The notes beneath the pieces were generated by a model. The model worked only from the letters and a program-made list of their open reading frames with translations. It did no database searches and was not told the DNA's origin. Of a stretch of DNA of 41,214 nucleotides, positions 18,109 through 29,193 are shown piece after piece; the stretch's first letter is position 1; each line of letters opens with the position of its first letter. This DNA comes from an uncultured Clostridium sp. (GTDB lineage Bacteria; Bacillota; Clostridia; Clostridiales; Clostridiaceae): contig NZ_CAMTIG010000031.1 of NCBI RefSeq assembly GCF_947072515.1, positions 1 to 41,214 of the forward strand, read 5' to 3'. A program made the translations under genes and the position numbers.

Positions 18109-18972
18109 TTAATTTTTTTGTTTACTTATATTATGTAAATATTTAACTATTTGAGCTGCTCTATCAGAATCAATTGTTGTAAGTAACTCTAATATGATTC
18201 GCCCATTGTTTATCATCCCAACGGTGCTAATGGTAGGTGTAATAAAATTAATTATTTCATCTATTCCATCTTCAATATTCTCTATATTATTATAATCGAT
18301 AATTGCACGTAATCCTATATTTTTAGTATTCTCCAAAATCCCCTTGCCTTCCTTTAAAATAATTCCATTTTCCCCTTTAAAAATTATTTTAGGATAAAGT
18401 TCCCATCTGGTACCTAAAAATATCAAGTCTAAGTATTTATTTATACTCTTCATATTATAATATATTGCAATTGCTTGCATAAGCTTAAAACTCAGCAAAG
18501 ACAATGGTAATGTCTTGTACCTATATTGGCAGCCTTTTTGATTTGGATTTATATAGATATATTCTTTTTTTTCATCTGTTTCTTTATTTTCTAATACTAC
18601 TATATCTATATTTAAGTCCTTACAAAGACTAGCAACTTCATCTGATATTATATCTATCCCTAACGTTATAAGTAATTCAGCACCTAAAAAATCAACTTTT
18701 TCTTTTATGTTAATTGAATCTATTTTACTATCTAAATTTTCATTATCATGAATAAGATATTCTACGTCTGCATTTAAGTACTGTAATACTAAGCTTAAGG
18801 AAGCAATTGCACAAATGCTATCTACAGTATTTATTCCATAAATAACTATCTTTTTCCTGCTATTTATAGCTTCACTAACATTTTCTATAGCTTTATTCAT
18901 ATCTTTTAGTATAAAGGGATTATATCCCGATATATAATTAGGGCAGTATATGCTCTCCCAAAACTTTCGCAT
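18109..18972 (-). CDS. degenerate RecJ-like (DHH-superfamily) protein, probably catalytically inactive
   Basis: 287-residue protein in the locus where recJ usually sits (secF, this gene, apt, rel). The fold pattern of the RecJ core is readable, but the metal-ligand motifs are lost. GINTVDS (46-52) replaces the GDYDVDG motif, ITLGIDI replaces ITVDNGI (about 102-108), LENKE (127-131) replaces the DHH motif, and LGTRWELYP replaces LGTIADVVP (about 187-194). RecJ-like stretches remain, for example [23 protein letters not shown] and [24 protein letters not shown] stands where RINAAGR is expected. The protein ends there, so the DHHA1 and OB parts of RecJ are absent. ATG at 18972 is preferred over a frame 11 codons longer because GAAGGAG lies 9 bases before it. 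Codon use matches its neighbours and the frame is intact, so it looks selected rather than decaying. Confidence 0.82.
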   Translation of the reverse strand: MRKFWESIYCPNYISGYNPFILKDMNKAIENVSEAINSRKKIVIYGINTVDSICAIASLSLVLQYLNADVEYLIHDNENLDSKIDSINIKEKVDFLGAELLITLGIDIISDEVASLCKDLNIDIVVLENKETDEKKEYIYINPNQKGCQYRYKTLPLSLLSFKLMQAIAIYYNMKSINKYLDLIFLGTRWELYPKIIFKGENGIILKEGKGILENTKNIGLRAIIDYNNIENIEDGIDEIINFITPTISTVGMINNGRIILELLTTIDSDRAAQIVKYLHNISKQKN

Positions 18973-19050
18973 GATAATTATCTCCTTCACAAAATTAGAA
19001 AACAATAATATTATAAGTGAAAACTTTAACTTTTACAAATATTTATTTAA

Positions 19051-19085
19051 AAAAAATCTTCTAAACAAAGTTTAGAAGATTTTTT
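19051..19085 (-). terminator. terminator after secF
   Basis: Sixteen-base-pair perfect stem 19051-19066 / 19070-19085 with a 3-base AAA loop. The U-run is on the minus RNA, and the hairpin begins right after the secF stop. It separates the secDF unit from the RecJ-like gene. Confidence 0.9.
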
Positions 19086-19087
19086 CA

Positions 19088-19990
19088 CTATGGTAATATT
19101 TCAAAGTCATCCTTTTTCTTAGGCTTAACTTTACCTTTTCTTATTGATCTATCTTTTAAAAGAACCCATATTGGTGAAGCAATAAAGATTGATGAATATG
19201 CTCCTGCTGCGATTCCTACTAAAAGTGGTAATGAGAAATCTCTAACACTTGGAACAAAGATATTTACACATGCTATTGTTATAAGTGTTGTTAAAGATGT
19301 ATTTATTGATCTTGTCATTGTTTGACTAACACTTCTATTTGCTACATCCTTAACAGAAGATCTCTTTATAAACTTTGAATTTTCCCTTATTCTATCAAAT
19401 ATAACTATACTATCATTCATAGAATATCCAACTACTGTTAAGATAGCTGCAATGAATGGTGAGTTAACAGTAATATTAAAGATAGCATAAATACTAACAG
19501 TTATCAGCATATCATGGAAAAGTGCCACTAATGCCGCTAACCCAAATTTAAATTCAAATCTTATAGCTATATAAATAAGCATACAAACAAATGCAATAGC
19601 TAAAGATTCTATAGAGCTCATCGTCATTTCACTTCCGATAGATGCTCCAATACTGTTTTGAGAGACTAATGCATTGTCTCCAACTTTAAACTCTTCTTTA
19701 AACTTAGTAAATATTTCATTTACTTCATCTGGTGTGATTTTAGCTGATGTTATTTCTAATTCATTATTACCGATAGTATTTGTTGTTGCATCATTTACAT
19801 ATCCATTAATAATTTCATCTGCTTTTGTTTTACTAAAATTATCTCCTAAATTAAAGACAACTTGCGTTCCACCCTTGAAGTCTATACCGAAGTTTAAACC
19901 GCCTCTATAAATCATAAAGCCTATTCCAATTACTATTACAATTAGAGATAAAGAAAACCAAATTTTCCATTTTTCAATAATCTTAAGCAT
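19088..19990 (-). CDS. secF: protein translocase subunit SecF
   Basis: RND-type membrane protein that, with SecD, uses the proton or sodium gradient to help pull exported proteins through SecYEG (300 residues). TM1 is at about 11-30 and GLNFGIDFKGGTQV marks the start of the periplasm-equivalent domain (about 31-130). Five further TM segments follow, with VGYSMNDSIVIFDRIREN (the SecF signature) near 188-205. It overlaps the end of secD by 8 bases, and its AAGGAGG lies inside the last secD codons, so translation is coupled. Confidence 0.97.
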   Translation of the reverse strand: MLKIIEKWKIWFSLSLIVIVIGIGFMIYRGGLNFGIDFKGGTQVVFNLGDNFSKTKADEIINGYVNDATTNTIGNNELEITSAKITPDEVNEIFTKFKEEFKVGDNALVSQNSIGASIGSEMTMSSIESLAIAFVCMLIYIAIRFEFKFGLAALVALFHDMLITVSIYAIFNITVNSPFIAAILTVVGYSMNDSIVIFDRIRENSKFIKRSSVKDVANRSVSQTMTRSINTSLTTLITIACVNIFVPSVRDFSLPLLVGIAAGAYSSIFIASPIWVLLKDRSIRKGKVKPKKKDDFEILP

Positions 19991-21242
19991 TATTCTTTAC
20001 CTCCTTTTTAACTCTAAAAGCACTTAACTTTCTTAGAATTCCCATATCATATGCTAAATCTAATAAGAATTTAGTTACAATTAATCCTGTAAATAAACTT
20101 ACGATTATACCTATCATTAATGTTATGGCAAATCCTTTTACTGATCCAGTACCAAAGAAATAAAGAATTAACGCTGCAATCATAGTTGTCATATTTGAAT
20201 CAATAATCGAACTCATTGCATTTTGATATCCTCTTTTTATGGCTGACTTTGGTGTAATTCCTTTACGAAGTTCTTCTTTCGTTCTTTCAAATATAAGAAT
20301 ATTCGCATCCGCGGCCATCCCTATGGTCAAGAGCAGTGCTGCTATTCCTGGTAAAGTAAGAGTTACACCTATTTCTACGAAACCTAATAAAACTAATGTT
20401 ATATAGAAACATAATGCAATACTTGCAATTACCCCTGGAACTCTATAGAAGAATATCATAAATAAGAATACAATTCCTACTCCAATAATTCCTGCTTTTA
20501 TAGCATTTGGAAGTGCTGAAGCACCTAACTGAGCTCCTACTGTTTGTACTGACACTTCTTTAATTGGAACTGGAAGTGCTCCTGAATTGATTAATCCAGC
20601 TAAGTTCTGAGCTGCTTGAATGTTTGATTGCCCAGTAATTTGTGCGCTTCCTCCTGCAATTTCACTTTGAACAGTCGGATCTGTTAATGTTTCATTATCC
20701 ATTTTTATAGCTATTTTTTGTCCTATAAGTTCTTTTGTTGCTTCTGCAAATTTTTGTGAACCATCCTTATTGAATGTTAATGTTACTATTGGTTGATTTG
20801 TTTGTTGATCCACTTCTGCAGATGCTTTTTCTACATCTTTTCCTGTTAATAATACCTTTCCATCTGGTCCTACGAATGTAAGATTTCCTGTTTGGCTTAA
20901 TGTTTTTACTATAGACTCTGAATCATATTTCCCTGGAATATCTACCCTTATTCTATTATTACCTTCTGTTGTAACAACAGTTTCTGCAACTCCAAGTTTA
21001 TTAACTCTAAGTTCTATCAAGTCTTTTGTTTTTTCTAAATCTGCATGACTTACATTTGGTTCAGTAATTTCTAAAAGAACAGAAACTCCACCTTGTAAAT
21101 CAAGTCCTTTAGTTATGGTTTGGTCAAAGGATTTAACCTGCCATCCGCCTATTTCAACGCCTCTAAAGCAAACAATTGCAAAAAGAATAATTGCTAGAGT
21201 GCAGATTATGAAAATAGCCGTACTTTTGCCTTTGGACTTCAT
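19983..21242 (-). CDS. secD: protein translocase subunit SecD
   Basis: Partner of SecF (419 residues). TM1 is at about 8-26, followed by TKGLDLQGGVSVLLE (about 43-57), the SecD P1 head region (LTLTFNKDGSQKFAEATKE and so on) and a C-terminal six-helix region with ADANILIFERTKEELR (the SecD signature). An ATG two codons upstream (21248) touches the GGGGG ribosome binding site directly. The ATG at 21242 has a 6-base spacing and is preferred. A sigma-A-like promoter lies at 21377-21405, giving a leader of about 130 bases. yajC upstream has its own hairpin, so secDF form a separate unit. Confidence 0.96.
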   Translation of the reverse strand: MKSKGKSTAIFIICTLAIILFAIVCFRGVEIGGWQVKSFDQTITKGLDLQGGVSVLLEITEPNVSHADLEKTKDLIELRVNKLGVAETVVTTEGNNRIRVDIPGKYDSESIVKTLSQTGNLTFVGPDGKVLLTGKDVEKASAEVDQQTNQPIVTLTFNKDGSQKFAEATKELIGQKIAIKMDNETLTDPTVQSEIAGGSAQITGQSNIQAAQNLAGLINSGALPVPIKEVSVQTVGAQLGASALPNAIKAGIIGVGIVFLFMIFFYRVPGVIASIALCFYITLVLLGFVEIGVTLTLPGIAALLLTIGMAADANILIFERTKEELRKGITPKSAIKRGYQNAMSSIIDSNMTTMIAALILYFFGTGSVKGFAITLMIGIIVSLFTGLIVTKFLLDLAYDMGILRKLSAFRVKKEVKNNA

Positions 21243-21376
21243 CTTCATCCCCCTTTATCATATTTATAATTAATATTTTCCCAAATTAATTATAAGATTA
21301 TTCTATAAAATCATATTTTTTCTTAATCTTATACATTTTCTTTAATTATTTGGTTTTTTATTTAAAACTATCTCAT

Positions 21377-21405
21377 ATTATAACATATTAATTTTTATTT
21401 ATAAA
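21377..21405 (-). promoter_or_regulatory. probable promoter of secDF
   Basis: TTTATA (4 of 6) is followed after 17 bases by TATAAT on the minus strand. The leader then contains ATAAGATTA (21292-21300) and TAATCTTAT (21324-21332), a 9-bp inverted repeat of unknown role. Confidence 0.5.
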
Positions 21406-21445
21406 GAATATGGCACATTTTATAATTTTTTCTTAATATAAAAAA

Positions 21446-21474
21446 AAATGCCTAAATATAAAATTTAAGCATTT
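21446..21474 (-). terminator. terminator after yajC
   Basis: Twelve-base-pair stem 21446-21457 / 21463-21474 with a 5-base loop and one U-G wobble that pairs only in the minus RNA. An eight-base U-run follows. Confidence 0.88.
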
Positions 21475-21485
21475 CCAAATTAATT

Positions 21486-21758
21486 TTATTTACTTGTTCT
21501 ATCAATTTTGTTATTAACAGCTGCTTTCATGAATTTTATTCTTGTTTTAGCAGTAGTTTCTATTATTATGAACTCATCGTCCATTTGAACTATAGTTCCA
21601 ACCATTCCACCTTTAGTACAAACTTCATCGTTAACTTTAAGTGTATCCATCATTTCAGAATATCTCTTTTTTCTCTTTTTTTCTGGCATGATGATCATAA
21701 AAACGAATAAAGCTAATATAACTACTATTGGGATTATATTTAATAACATTCCGTGCAT
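21486..21758 (-). CDS. yajC: Sec translocon accessory subunit YajC
   Basis: Small single-span membrane protein (90 residues) of the SecDF-YajC complex. The TM segment is at about 5-24 (NIIPIVVILALFVFMIIMP), then EKKRKKRYSEMMDTLKVNDEVCTKGGMVGTI, the YajC hallmark region, and a C-terminal beta domain. It has its own consensus promoter (21799-21827) and its own terminator, between tgt and secD. Confidence 0.95.
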   Translation of the reverse strand: MHGMLLNIIPIVVILALFVFMIIMPEKKRKKRYSEMMDTLKVNDEVCTKGGMVGTIVQMDDEFIIIETTAKTRIKFMKAAVNNKIDRTSK

Positions 21759-21798
21759 AACAACGCCTCTTTCTAAATTTAATTATGTGCTAAAAAAT

Positions 21799-21827
21799 AT
21801 TTTACATTTTAATTTATATATTGTCAA
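21799..21827 (-). promoter_or_regulatory. promoter of yajC
   Basis: Consensus TTGACA, a 17-base spacer and TAAAAT on the minus strand, directly after the tgt stop and about 40 bases before the yajC start. Confidence 0.8.
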
Positions 21828-21830
21828 ATA

Positions 21831-24009
<2,179 letters not shown>

Positions 24010-24013
24010 CCTT

Positions 24014-25054
24014 CTACTCCTCACCTTTAAAAAAGCTTTTTTGTTCTCCTACAGCTTTCTCATTTCCTAATTTTCTTCCTAAATGTTTATAGGCTTTTTC
24101 AGTTGCCATTCTTCCTCTTGGTGTTCTAACTATATATCCTTGCTGAAGAAGATATGGTTCATAAACATCTTCTATAGTCCCTAACTCTTCTCCTACAAAA
24201 TAAGATAGTGTTTCTATTCCAACTGGGCCACCTTTAAAGTTATCTGTTATAGCTTCTAAGATTTTATTATCTACTCTATCGAAACCTTTGTCATCAACTT
24301 CCAATAAAGCTAATGCACCTCTAGCTTCTTTATAGCTTATAATATTATCCCCCTCAACTTCTGAGTAATCTCTTACCCTTTTTAGAAGTCTATTTGCTAT
24401 TCTAGGTGTTCCTCTAGACCTTCCTGCAATTTCTCTAGCACCCTCTTCTGTTATTTTAGAACCAAAAACCATGGCACTTCTTATTATAATATTTGTTAAT
24501 TGTTCTTCTGTATAATATTCCATTGCACAAAGAACACCAAATCTATCTCTTAAAGGAGATGTTAACATTCCTACTCTAGTTGTTGCTCCAATTAAAGTAA
24601 ATTTAGCTAAATCTAATCTTATAGACTTTGCTGCTGCTCCTTTACCAATAACAATATCTAGTGCATAGTCTTCCATAGCTGGATAAAGTATTTCTTCAAC
24701 ATTTCTATTTAATCTATGAATTTCATCTATAAATAAAACATCGTTATCACTAAGGGTTGTTAATATCGCCGCTAAATCCCCTGCTCTCTCTATAGCAGGT
24801 CCTGATGTTATCTTTAAATTCCCACCCATTTCTTTAGCTATTATATTAGCAAGAGTTGTTTTCCCTAGTCCTGGAGGTCCATATAAAAGAACATGATCTA
24901 AGGCTTCGCCTCTTTTCATAGCTGCTTTAATAAATATATTCAAACGTTCCTTTACTTTATCTTGCCCTATATATTCTGATATTTTTTCTGGTCTTAAGCT
25001 AAGTTCTTTAGAATAATCTTCATTTAGTTCATTTGGTGTTATAATTCTCTCCAT
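24014..25054 (-). CDS. ruvB: Holliday junction branch migration ATPase RuvB
   Basis: AAA+ motor of the RuvAB complex (346 residues). It has [18 protein letters not shown], Walker [15 protein letters not shown] (about 57-70), Walker [11 protein letters not shown] (about 105-114), sensor 1 [10 protein letters not shown] and the C-terminal winged helix ending [15 protein letters not shown]. It follows ruvA by 10 bases. Confidence 0.98.
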   Translation of the reverse strand: MERIITPNELNEDYSKELSLRPEKISEYIGQDKVKERLNIFIKAAMKRGEALDHVLLYGPPGLGKTTLANIIAKEMGGNLKITSGPAIERAGDLAAILTTLSDNDVLFIDEIHRLNRNVEEILYPAMEDYALDIVIGKGAAAKSIRLDLAKFTLIGATTRVGMLTSPLRDRFGVLCAMEYYTEEQLTNIIIRSAMVFGSKITEEGAREIAGRSRGTPRIANRLLKRVRDYSEVEGDNIISYKEARGALALLEVDDKGFDRVDNKILEAITDNFKGGPVGIETLSYFVGEELGTIEDVYEPYLLQQGYIVRTPRGRMATEKAYKHLGRKLGNEKAVGEQKSFFKGEE

Positions 25055-25064
25055 TTCTAACCCC

Positions 25065-25664
25065 CTATCCCATTAAAACTTTTAAAGCTTCCTTTATCAT
25101 AATTTCCACAGTATTTTCCTTATTAATAACTTTTAAAGCATTATTTCCTTCTTTTTCTGAATATCCTAATGCAAGTAATGCTCCTAAAACTTCTTGGACA
25201 TTTTCATAGTTTTCTTCTGCATTACTTCCTATTTCAAGACCTTCATCATTTAAGAATTCATCTGGTTTAAGTTTATCTCTAAGTTCTAATATTATTCTTC
25301 CTGCTGTCTTTTTACCTATTCCCGGAGCCTTACATAAATGTTTATCGTCTCCTGTCATTATAGCATATTTTAAGTTGTTTATTTTGCTTATAGACAATAA
25401 AGACAGTGCCGCTTTCGCGCCCACTCCATTTATCGATAATAACATGTTAAACATGTTTAATTCATCTCTTGATATAAATCCATATAACCCAATAAAATCT
25501 TCTCTTACTATTTGAGTTAAATATACCATAATTTCTTCATTTATTGATGGCATTTCAGCCATACTTATTCCTGAGGTAAATATTTTATATCCTATATTAT
25601 TATTCTCGATAATTACATAGTCTTTAACTATCCCCATATACTTTCCTTTTATATATTCGTACAT
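25065..25664 (-). CDS. ruvA: Holliday junction DNA-binding subunit RuvA
   Basis: Tetrameric junction-recognition subunit (199 residues). The N-terminal OB fold starts [20 protein letters not shown]. Helix-hairpin-helix repeats follow with [14 protein letters not shown] (about 78-91) and [20 protein letters not shown] (about 112-131). The C-terminal RuvB-contact domain includes [15 protein letters not shown]. It starts ATG after AAGGAGAGG and is the first gene of the ruvAB-queA-tgt operon. Confidence 0.98.
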   Translation of the reverse strand: MYEYIKGKYMGIVKDYVIIENNNIGYKIFTSGISMAEMPSINEEIMVYLTQIVREDFIGLYGFISRDELNMFNMLLSINGVGAKAALSLLSISKINNLKYAIMTGDDKHLCKAPGIGKKTAGRIILELRDKLKPDEFLNDEGLEIGSNAEENYENVQEVLGALLALGYSEKEGNNALKVINKENTVEIMIKEALKVLMG

Positions 25665-25766
25665 ATGTAAATCCTCTCCTTAACATCAAAATGAAAGTAT
25701 GTTCTCATTCTTAATCTACTTAATACTTTAACATTTAACATTTAATCTTTCAATACATATAAATCT

Positions 25767-25799
25767 TAAGGCTTAGCAAATTTTATCTGCTAAGCCTTA
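25767..25799 (-). terminator. hairpin after the BofC-like gene
   Basis: Twelve-base-pair perfect stem TAAGGCTTAGCA (25767-25778) / TGCTAAGCCTTA (25788-25799) with a 9-base loop. The U-tract on either side is poor, so it could also be an attenuator ahead of ruvA. Confidence 0.6.
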
Positions 25800-25821
25800 T
25801 ATATAAAGTATTTAAGAGGTT

Positions 25822-26382
25822 TTACGAACTTAACCCAGTCATTTCTTCTTCTACATCTTCTAACTTATCAGATGAGAAGTATGTTTTATTTTTTATTTTT
25901 TCCATTTCTTGAGGTGTTAATCTAATCATCTCTAAAGATGTCTCATACTCACGTATTATAGTCATTTTTTCATTTTCATTTTTATAAATAGCTAAATACC
26001 CATCTTTTTCACCAATTGTATATTTCTTTATAGTTTTTTCTTTTACTTTTTGTTTTTCATATTTGAAGATAGCATCTGTCTTTTCAGCTAACACATACCC
26101 ATCTTTTGTCAAAGTTTCTGTCACTATATCTTCTGTAATTTTTTTATCTACACTATATGATTCTTTAAAAGTATCTATATTCATGATTTTTTCTACTTTT
26201 CCACTACTATACAATGCAATCATCAAATCCTCTTTAAGTTCCTTTGCTACATCTCTTGATGCAGATGGTTCACTATAGCTTTTGCTATTTTTTTGGTTTA
26301 CCACTATCTTATATGTTATTGCAAAAATTGCTATAAATGCTAAAGTTGTTCCTAAAATAACGATTTTACTTTTCTTATTCAT
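25822..26382 (-). CDS. membrane-anchored BofC-like protein
   Basis: 186-residue protein with a single N-terminal membrane anchor (about 7-26) and the rest probably outside the membrane. The C-terminal part (about 120-175, KYTIGEKDGYLAIY... TIIREYETSLEMIRLTPQEMEKIKN... SSDKLEDVEEEM) follows the pattern of the BofC C-terminal domain: a short beta hairpin on internal strands, a Glu-Tyr step, then a helical end with a Leu/Glu motif. In Bacillus subtilis bofC lies just upstream of ruvAB and the product restrains the SpoIVB protease during sporulation. The same gene position supports the call. ATG 26382 is preferred over a start 12 codons earlier because AAGGAGAG lies 9 bases before it. The family assignment is moderate; the sporulation role is inference. 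Confidence 0.65.
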   Translation of the reverse strand: MNKKSKIVILGTTLAFIAIFAITYKIVVNQKNSKSYSEPSASRDVAKELKEDLMIALYSSGKVEKIMNIDTFKESYSVDKKITEDIVTETLTKDGYVLAEKTDAIFKYEKQKVKEKTIKKYTIGEKDGYLAIYKNENEKMTIIREYETSLEMIRLTPQEMEKIKNKTYFSSDKLEDVEEEMTGLSS

Positions 26383-26406
26383 CTTTATCACTCTCCTTGT
26401 ATTAGG

Positions 26407-26435
26407 AATTATACCCATTTTTTTCTTTCTTATAC
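26407..26435 (-). promoter_or_regulatory. possible forespore-type (sigma-G-like) promoter of the BofC-like gene
   Basis: GTATA, a 17-base spacer and TATAATT on the minus strand agree 5/5 and 5/7 with the consensus GYATR and CATWMTA. The -10 also resembles sigma-A, so the call is weak. Confidence 0.25.
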
Positions 26436-26454
26436 ACTGTTAATTATTTTAATG

Positions 26455-26483
26455 TTGACTTTACTGATGGGAATTATTATAAT
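26455..26483 (+). promoter_or_regulatory. promoter of the amino-acid ABC importer
   Basis: TTGACT, a 17-base spacer and a perfect TATAAT, 42 bases before the start. GGAATTAT occurs in the spacer (26470-26477) and again upstream (26405-26412), which could be an operator half-site. Confidence 0.8.
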
Positions 26484-26524
26484 TTATTCATTAATACTTT
26501 ACTTACTTTACAAGGAGATAACAT

Positions 26525-28030
26525 ATGAAGAAAAATAAAAAATTTTTAATTTTAGGCTTTCTTCTAATTATTTTGGCTTTAGCTATAGGGGGATTCTTTT
26601 TAAAGAATAAAGCTACTGCACCTAAAAATAATTTTGAAGGAACAATTACTGTAGGTACTTCTGGTACATACTATCCTTTTACCTATATGGATGGGGATAA
26701 ACTCCAAGGTTTTGAAATTGATGTTTGGAACGCCATTGGAAAAGAACTAAACTATAACATTCAATTTAAAACTGCATCATTTAGTGGATTATTTGGTATG
26801 CTAGACAGTGGAAAAGTCGATACTCTAGCAAATCAAATAACTGTAACTCCAGAACGTGAAAATAAATATACTTTCACTCAATCCACTACATATAGTGGTG
26901 CTCAAATCATCGTAAATAAAGACAATAACTCAATACATGACTTAAGTGATTTAAAAGGGAAAAAAGTTGGTGTGGATTTAGGAAGTAATTATGAACAAAT
27001 TATACGAGACAAAGATATCCATAAATCGATAGATATCATTACTTATCCTAATACTGATGCTGCTTTTAATCAGCTAATCTTAGGTAGAATCGATGCTGTT
27101 GTAATAGATAAAATTTCAGCTCTATCTACTATAAAAGAAAAAGATTTACCACTTAAGCTTGCTGGTGCTCCTATTGATAGCATTGAAAATGCTTATCCTT
27201 TCACCAAAAGCAATCAAGCTTTAATGGACAAGGTTAATTCTGCTATTACTAAGTTAAAACAAAATGGAACTTTAACTACTATTTCTGAAAAATGGTTTAA
27301 CACTAATATCACTGTTCCAAATAATGATGGTAATATATCAAATACTGTAACAACTTCATCGAAAAGTACTAGTTTTGATTTTATGTATTCTTTTAAATTA
27401 ATTCCTTTACTTTTAAAAGCATTACATATTACATTATCATTATCAATTTTAGGTATGCTTTTAGGATTAGCAGTTGGTATTTTATTAACTTTTATAAGGC
27501 TTTATAAAATCCCTGTTTTAAAACAATTAGCTGAAATTTATATTTCATTTTTTAGAGGTACACCACTATTAGTTCAATTATTTCTACTGTATTTTGGATT
27601 ACCTCAAATTTTCCCATTGTTAAAAGGAATGGATGCATATACTGCTTCTTTAATAGGATTAGGATTTAATGCTTCTGCTTATATAGCTGAAATACTACGT
27701 TCATCTATCTCAGCTATTGATAAAGGACAAATGGAGGCTTCTCTTTCACTAGGGATGAGTTCTTTCCAAGGACTTTATAGAATTATACTTCCTCAAGCCT
27801 TTAGAATAGCCATCCCTCCTCTTGGGAATATTTTTGTAGATACTGTAAAAGGATCCTCTTTAGCCTTTACTTTAGGTGTAGTAGATATACTTGCTACAGC
27901 TCAAATGGCTGCTGCTTCTAGTTATAAGTTTTTTGAAAGCTATATAATTGTTGCATTACTATATTGGATTTTAATACTTATTTTTAATTTCTTACAAAGA
28001 AAATTAGAAAAGAAGTTATCAGCTTATTAA
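26525..28030 (+). CDS. amino-acid ABC importer: substrate-binding domain fused to permease
   Basis: 501-residue fusion. An N-terminal hydrophobic anchor (about 6-26, no lipobox) is followed by a periplasmic-binding-protein type 3 domain (about 38-262) with GTSGTYYPFTY, DVWNAIGKELN and VTPERENKYTFTQS. A Ser/Thr/Asn linker of about 30 residues leads to a HisM/GlnP-type permease domain (about 287-500). Its EAA loop is EASLSLGMSSFQGLYRIILPQAF. Polar amino acids or cystine are the usual substrates, and the ligand cannot be read here. The ATPase gene follows after 20 bases. Start ATG after AAGGAG, with a strong promoter at 26455. Confidence 0.93.
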   Translation: MKKNKKFLILGFLLIILALAIGGFFLKNKATAPKNNFEGTITVGTSGTYYPFTYMDGDKLQGFEIDVWNAIGKELNYNIQFKTASFSGLFGMLDSGKVDTLANQITVTPERENKYTFTQSTTYSGAQIIVNKDNNSIHDLSDLKGKKVGVDLGSNYEQIIRDKDIHKSIDIITYPNTDAAFNQLILGRIDAVVIDKISALSTIKEKDLPLKLAGAPIDSIENAYPFTKSNQALMDKVNSAITKLKQNGTLTTISEKWFNTNITVPNNDGNISNTVTTSSKSTSFDFMYSFKLIPLLLKALHITLSLSILGMLLGLAVGILLTFIRLYKIPVLKQLAEIYISFFRGTPLLVQLFLLYFGLPQIFPLLKGMDAYTASLIGLGFNASAYIAEILRSSISAIDKGQMEASLSLGMSSFQGLYRIILPQAFRIAIPPLGNIFVDTVKGSSLAFTLGVVDILATAQMAAASSYKFFESYIIVALLYWILILIFNFLQRKLEKKLSAY

Positions 28031-28050
28031 ATAGCTAGGAGGTTTTTATT

Positions 28051-28785
28051 ATGATAACAATTGAAAATTTAAAGAAAAATTTTAATGATGTATCTATTTT
28101 AAAAGATATAAATTTAACTGTAGATAGAGGCGAAGTCCTAGTTATTCTAGGTCCTTCTGGATCTGGAAAAAGTACATTTCTAAGATGCTTAAACTTCTTA
28201 GAAACACCAGACTTTGGAAAGATTAGTATTGGAAATACTCATATAGATTCATCTAATGTATCAAAAAAGCAAATTTCAAATCTTCGCTCAGAATCTGCTA
28301 TGGTATTTCAACACTATAACTTATTTAATAATAAGACAGTTTTAGAAAATGTTACAGAAGCTCTTCTCATAGTAAAAAAGTTACCTAAAAAAGAAGCTTT
28401 AGCTATAGGAATGGATGCTTTAGAAAAAGTAGGCATGAGTGATAAAAAAGATACTTATCCAAAATTTCTATCAGGTGGACAAAAACAGCGTGTCTCTATT
28501 GCTAGAGCTATCGCTTTAAATCCAAATGTCATTCTCTTTGATGAACCAACTTCTGCACTTGATCCAGAACTTGTTTCTGAAGTTCTATCTGTTATAAAAA
28601 ATTTAGCAAAAGAACATAGAACAATGCTTATAGTAACTCATGAAATATCTTTTGCAAAAGATGTTGCAGATAGAATTATTTTTATGGATGATGGTTTTAT
28701 TTTAGAGGATTCTACACCTGAAAAAATTTTTACAAACCCAAGTCATGAAAGAACACGTCAATTTTTAAATAAATTCATTATATAA
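28051..28785 (+). CDS. amino-acid ABC importer ATP-binding protein
   Basis: Cytosolic ATPase partner of the fused binding protein/permease (244 residues). It has Walker [11 protein letters not shown] (about 33-42), a Q-loop at MVFQHYNLF, the signature [15 protein letters not shown], Walker [15 protein letters not shown] and the switch His in VTHEIS. The pattern is that of the GlnQ/HisP/TcyC group. Start ATG after AGGAGG, 20 bases downstream of the fusion gene, and it ends at a hairpin. Confidence 0.95.
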   Translation: MITIENLKKNFNDVSILKDINLTVDRGEVLVILGPSGSGKSTFLRCLNFLETPDFGKISIGNTHIDSSNVSKKQISNLRSESAMVFQHYNLFNNKTVLENVTEALLIVKKLPKKEALAIGMDALEKVGMSDKKDTYPKFLSGGQKQRVSIARAIALNPNVILFDEPTSALDPELVSEVLSVIKNLAKEHRTMLIVTHEISFAKDVADRIIFMDDGFILEDSTPEKIFTNPSHERTRQFLNKFII

Positions 28786-28788
28786 ACG

Positions 28789-28819
28789 AAAGAGGATATC
28801 TATTTTAGATATCCTCTTT
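28789..28819 (+). terminator. terminator after the ABC importer
   Basis: Thirteen-base-pair perfect stem 28789-28801 / 28807-28819 with loop ATTTT. The U-tract is short. Confidence 0.75.
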
Positions 28820-29117
28820 ACCTTATCGAAATATTATTTACCCTATTTTAATAATCCCCTATTTTTACGCATATTTCTTAACAGCGTATAAACTTTATTC
28901 AAATTTCATTTATATTATAATATATTTCTATTCATTTTTCAAACTTTTTTTATATTTTATACTTTTATTTTTTATTTTTTTAATATTTCATCACTTTTTA
29001 AAAAGAAATATTTCCCATATTTTCATTTAATAATAGTAATTATTATTAAATATTAGCTATTTTTTAAAATGAATAGATTTACATTTCCTTTAATATACAT
29101 ATATGTTATTTAAAACT
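28820..29117. other. A+T-rich intergenic DNA without a gene
   Basis: About 300 bases between the importer terminator and the promoter of the exporter gene. No open frame with a ribosome binding site is visible on either strand. The only structure I see is the inverted repeat at 29025-29051. Confidence 0.6.
29025..29051. promoter_or_regulatory. palindrome upstream of the exporter gene, candidate operator
   Basis: ATTTAATAATA (29025-29035), GTAAT centre, TATTATTAAAT (29041-29051): an 11-bp perfect inverted repeat, 66 bases upstream of the -35. Purely A+T arms weaken the case. Confidence 0.35.
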
Positions 29118-29146
29118 TTGCACACTTTAAAAATACTCTCTATTAT
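29118..29146 (+). promoter_or_regulatory. promoter of the Bcr/CflA-type exporter gene
   Basis: TTGCAC, a 17-base spacer and TATTAT, about 48 bases before the start. Confidence 0.7.
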
Positions 29147-29193
29147 ATAAGTATTACGTTTTAATTTACTTTATAATTAAGGGAGGTTTTTTA

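Noticed and set aside
18109..18972. Calling the RecJ-like gene a pseudogene
   Set aside because: No stop or frameshift, good ribosome binding site and normal codon use. Motif loss is spread across all metal sites, as in a pseudoenzyme rather than random decay.
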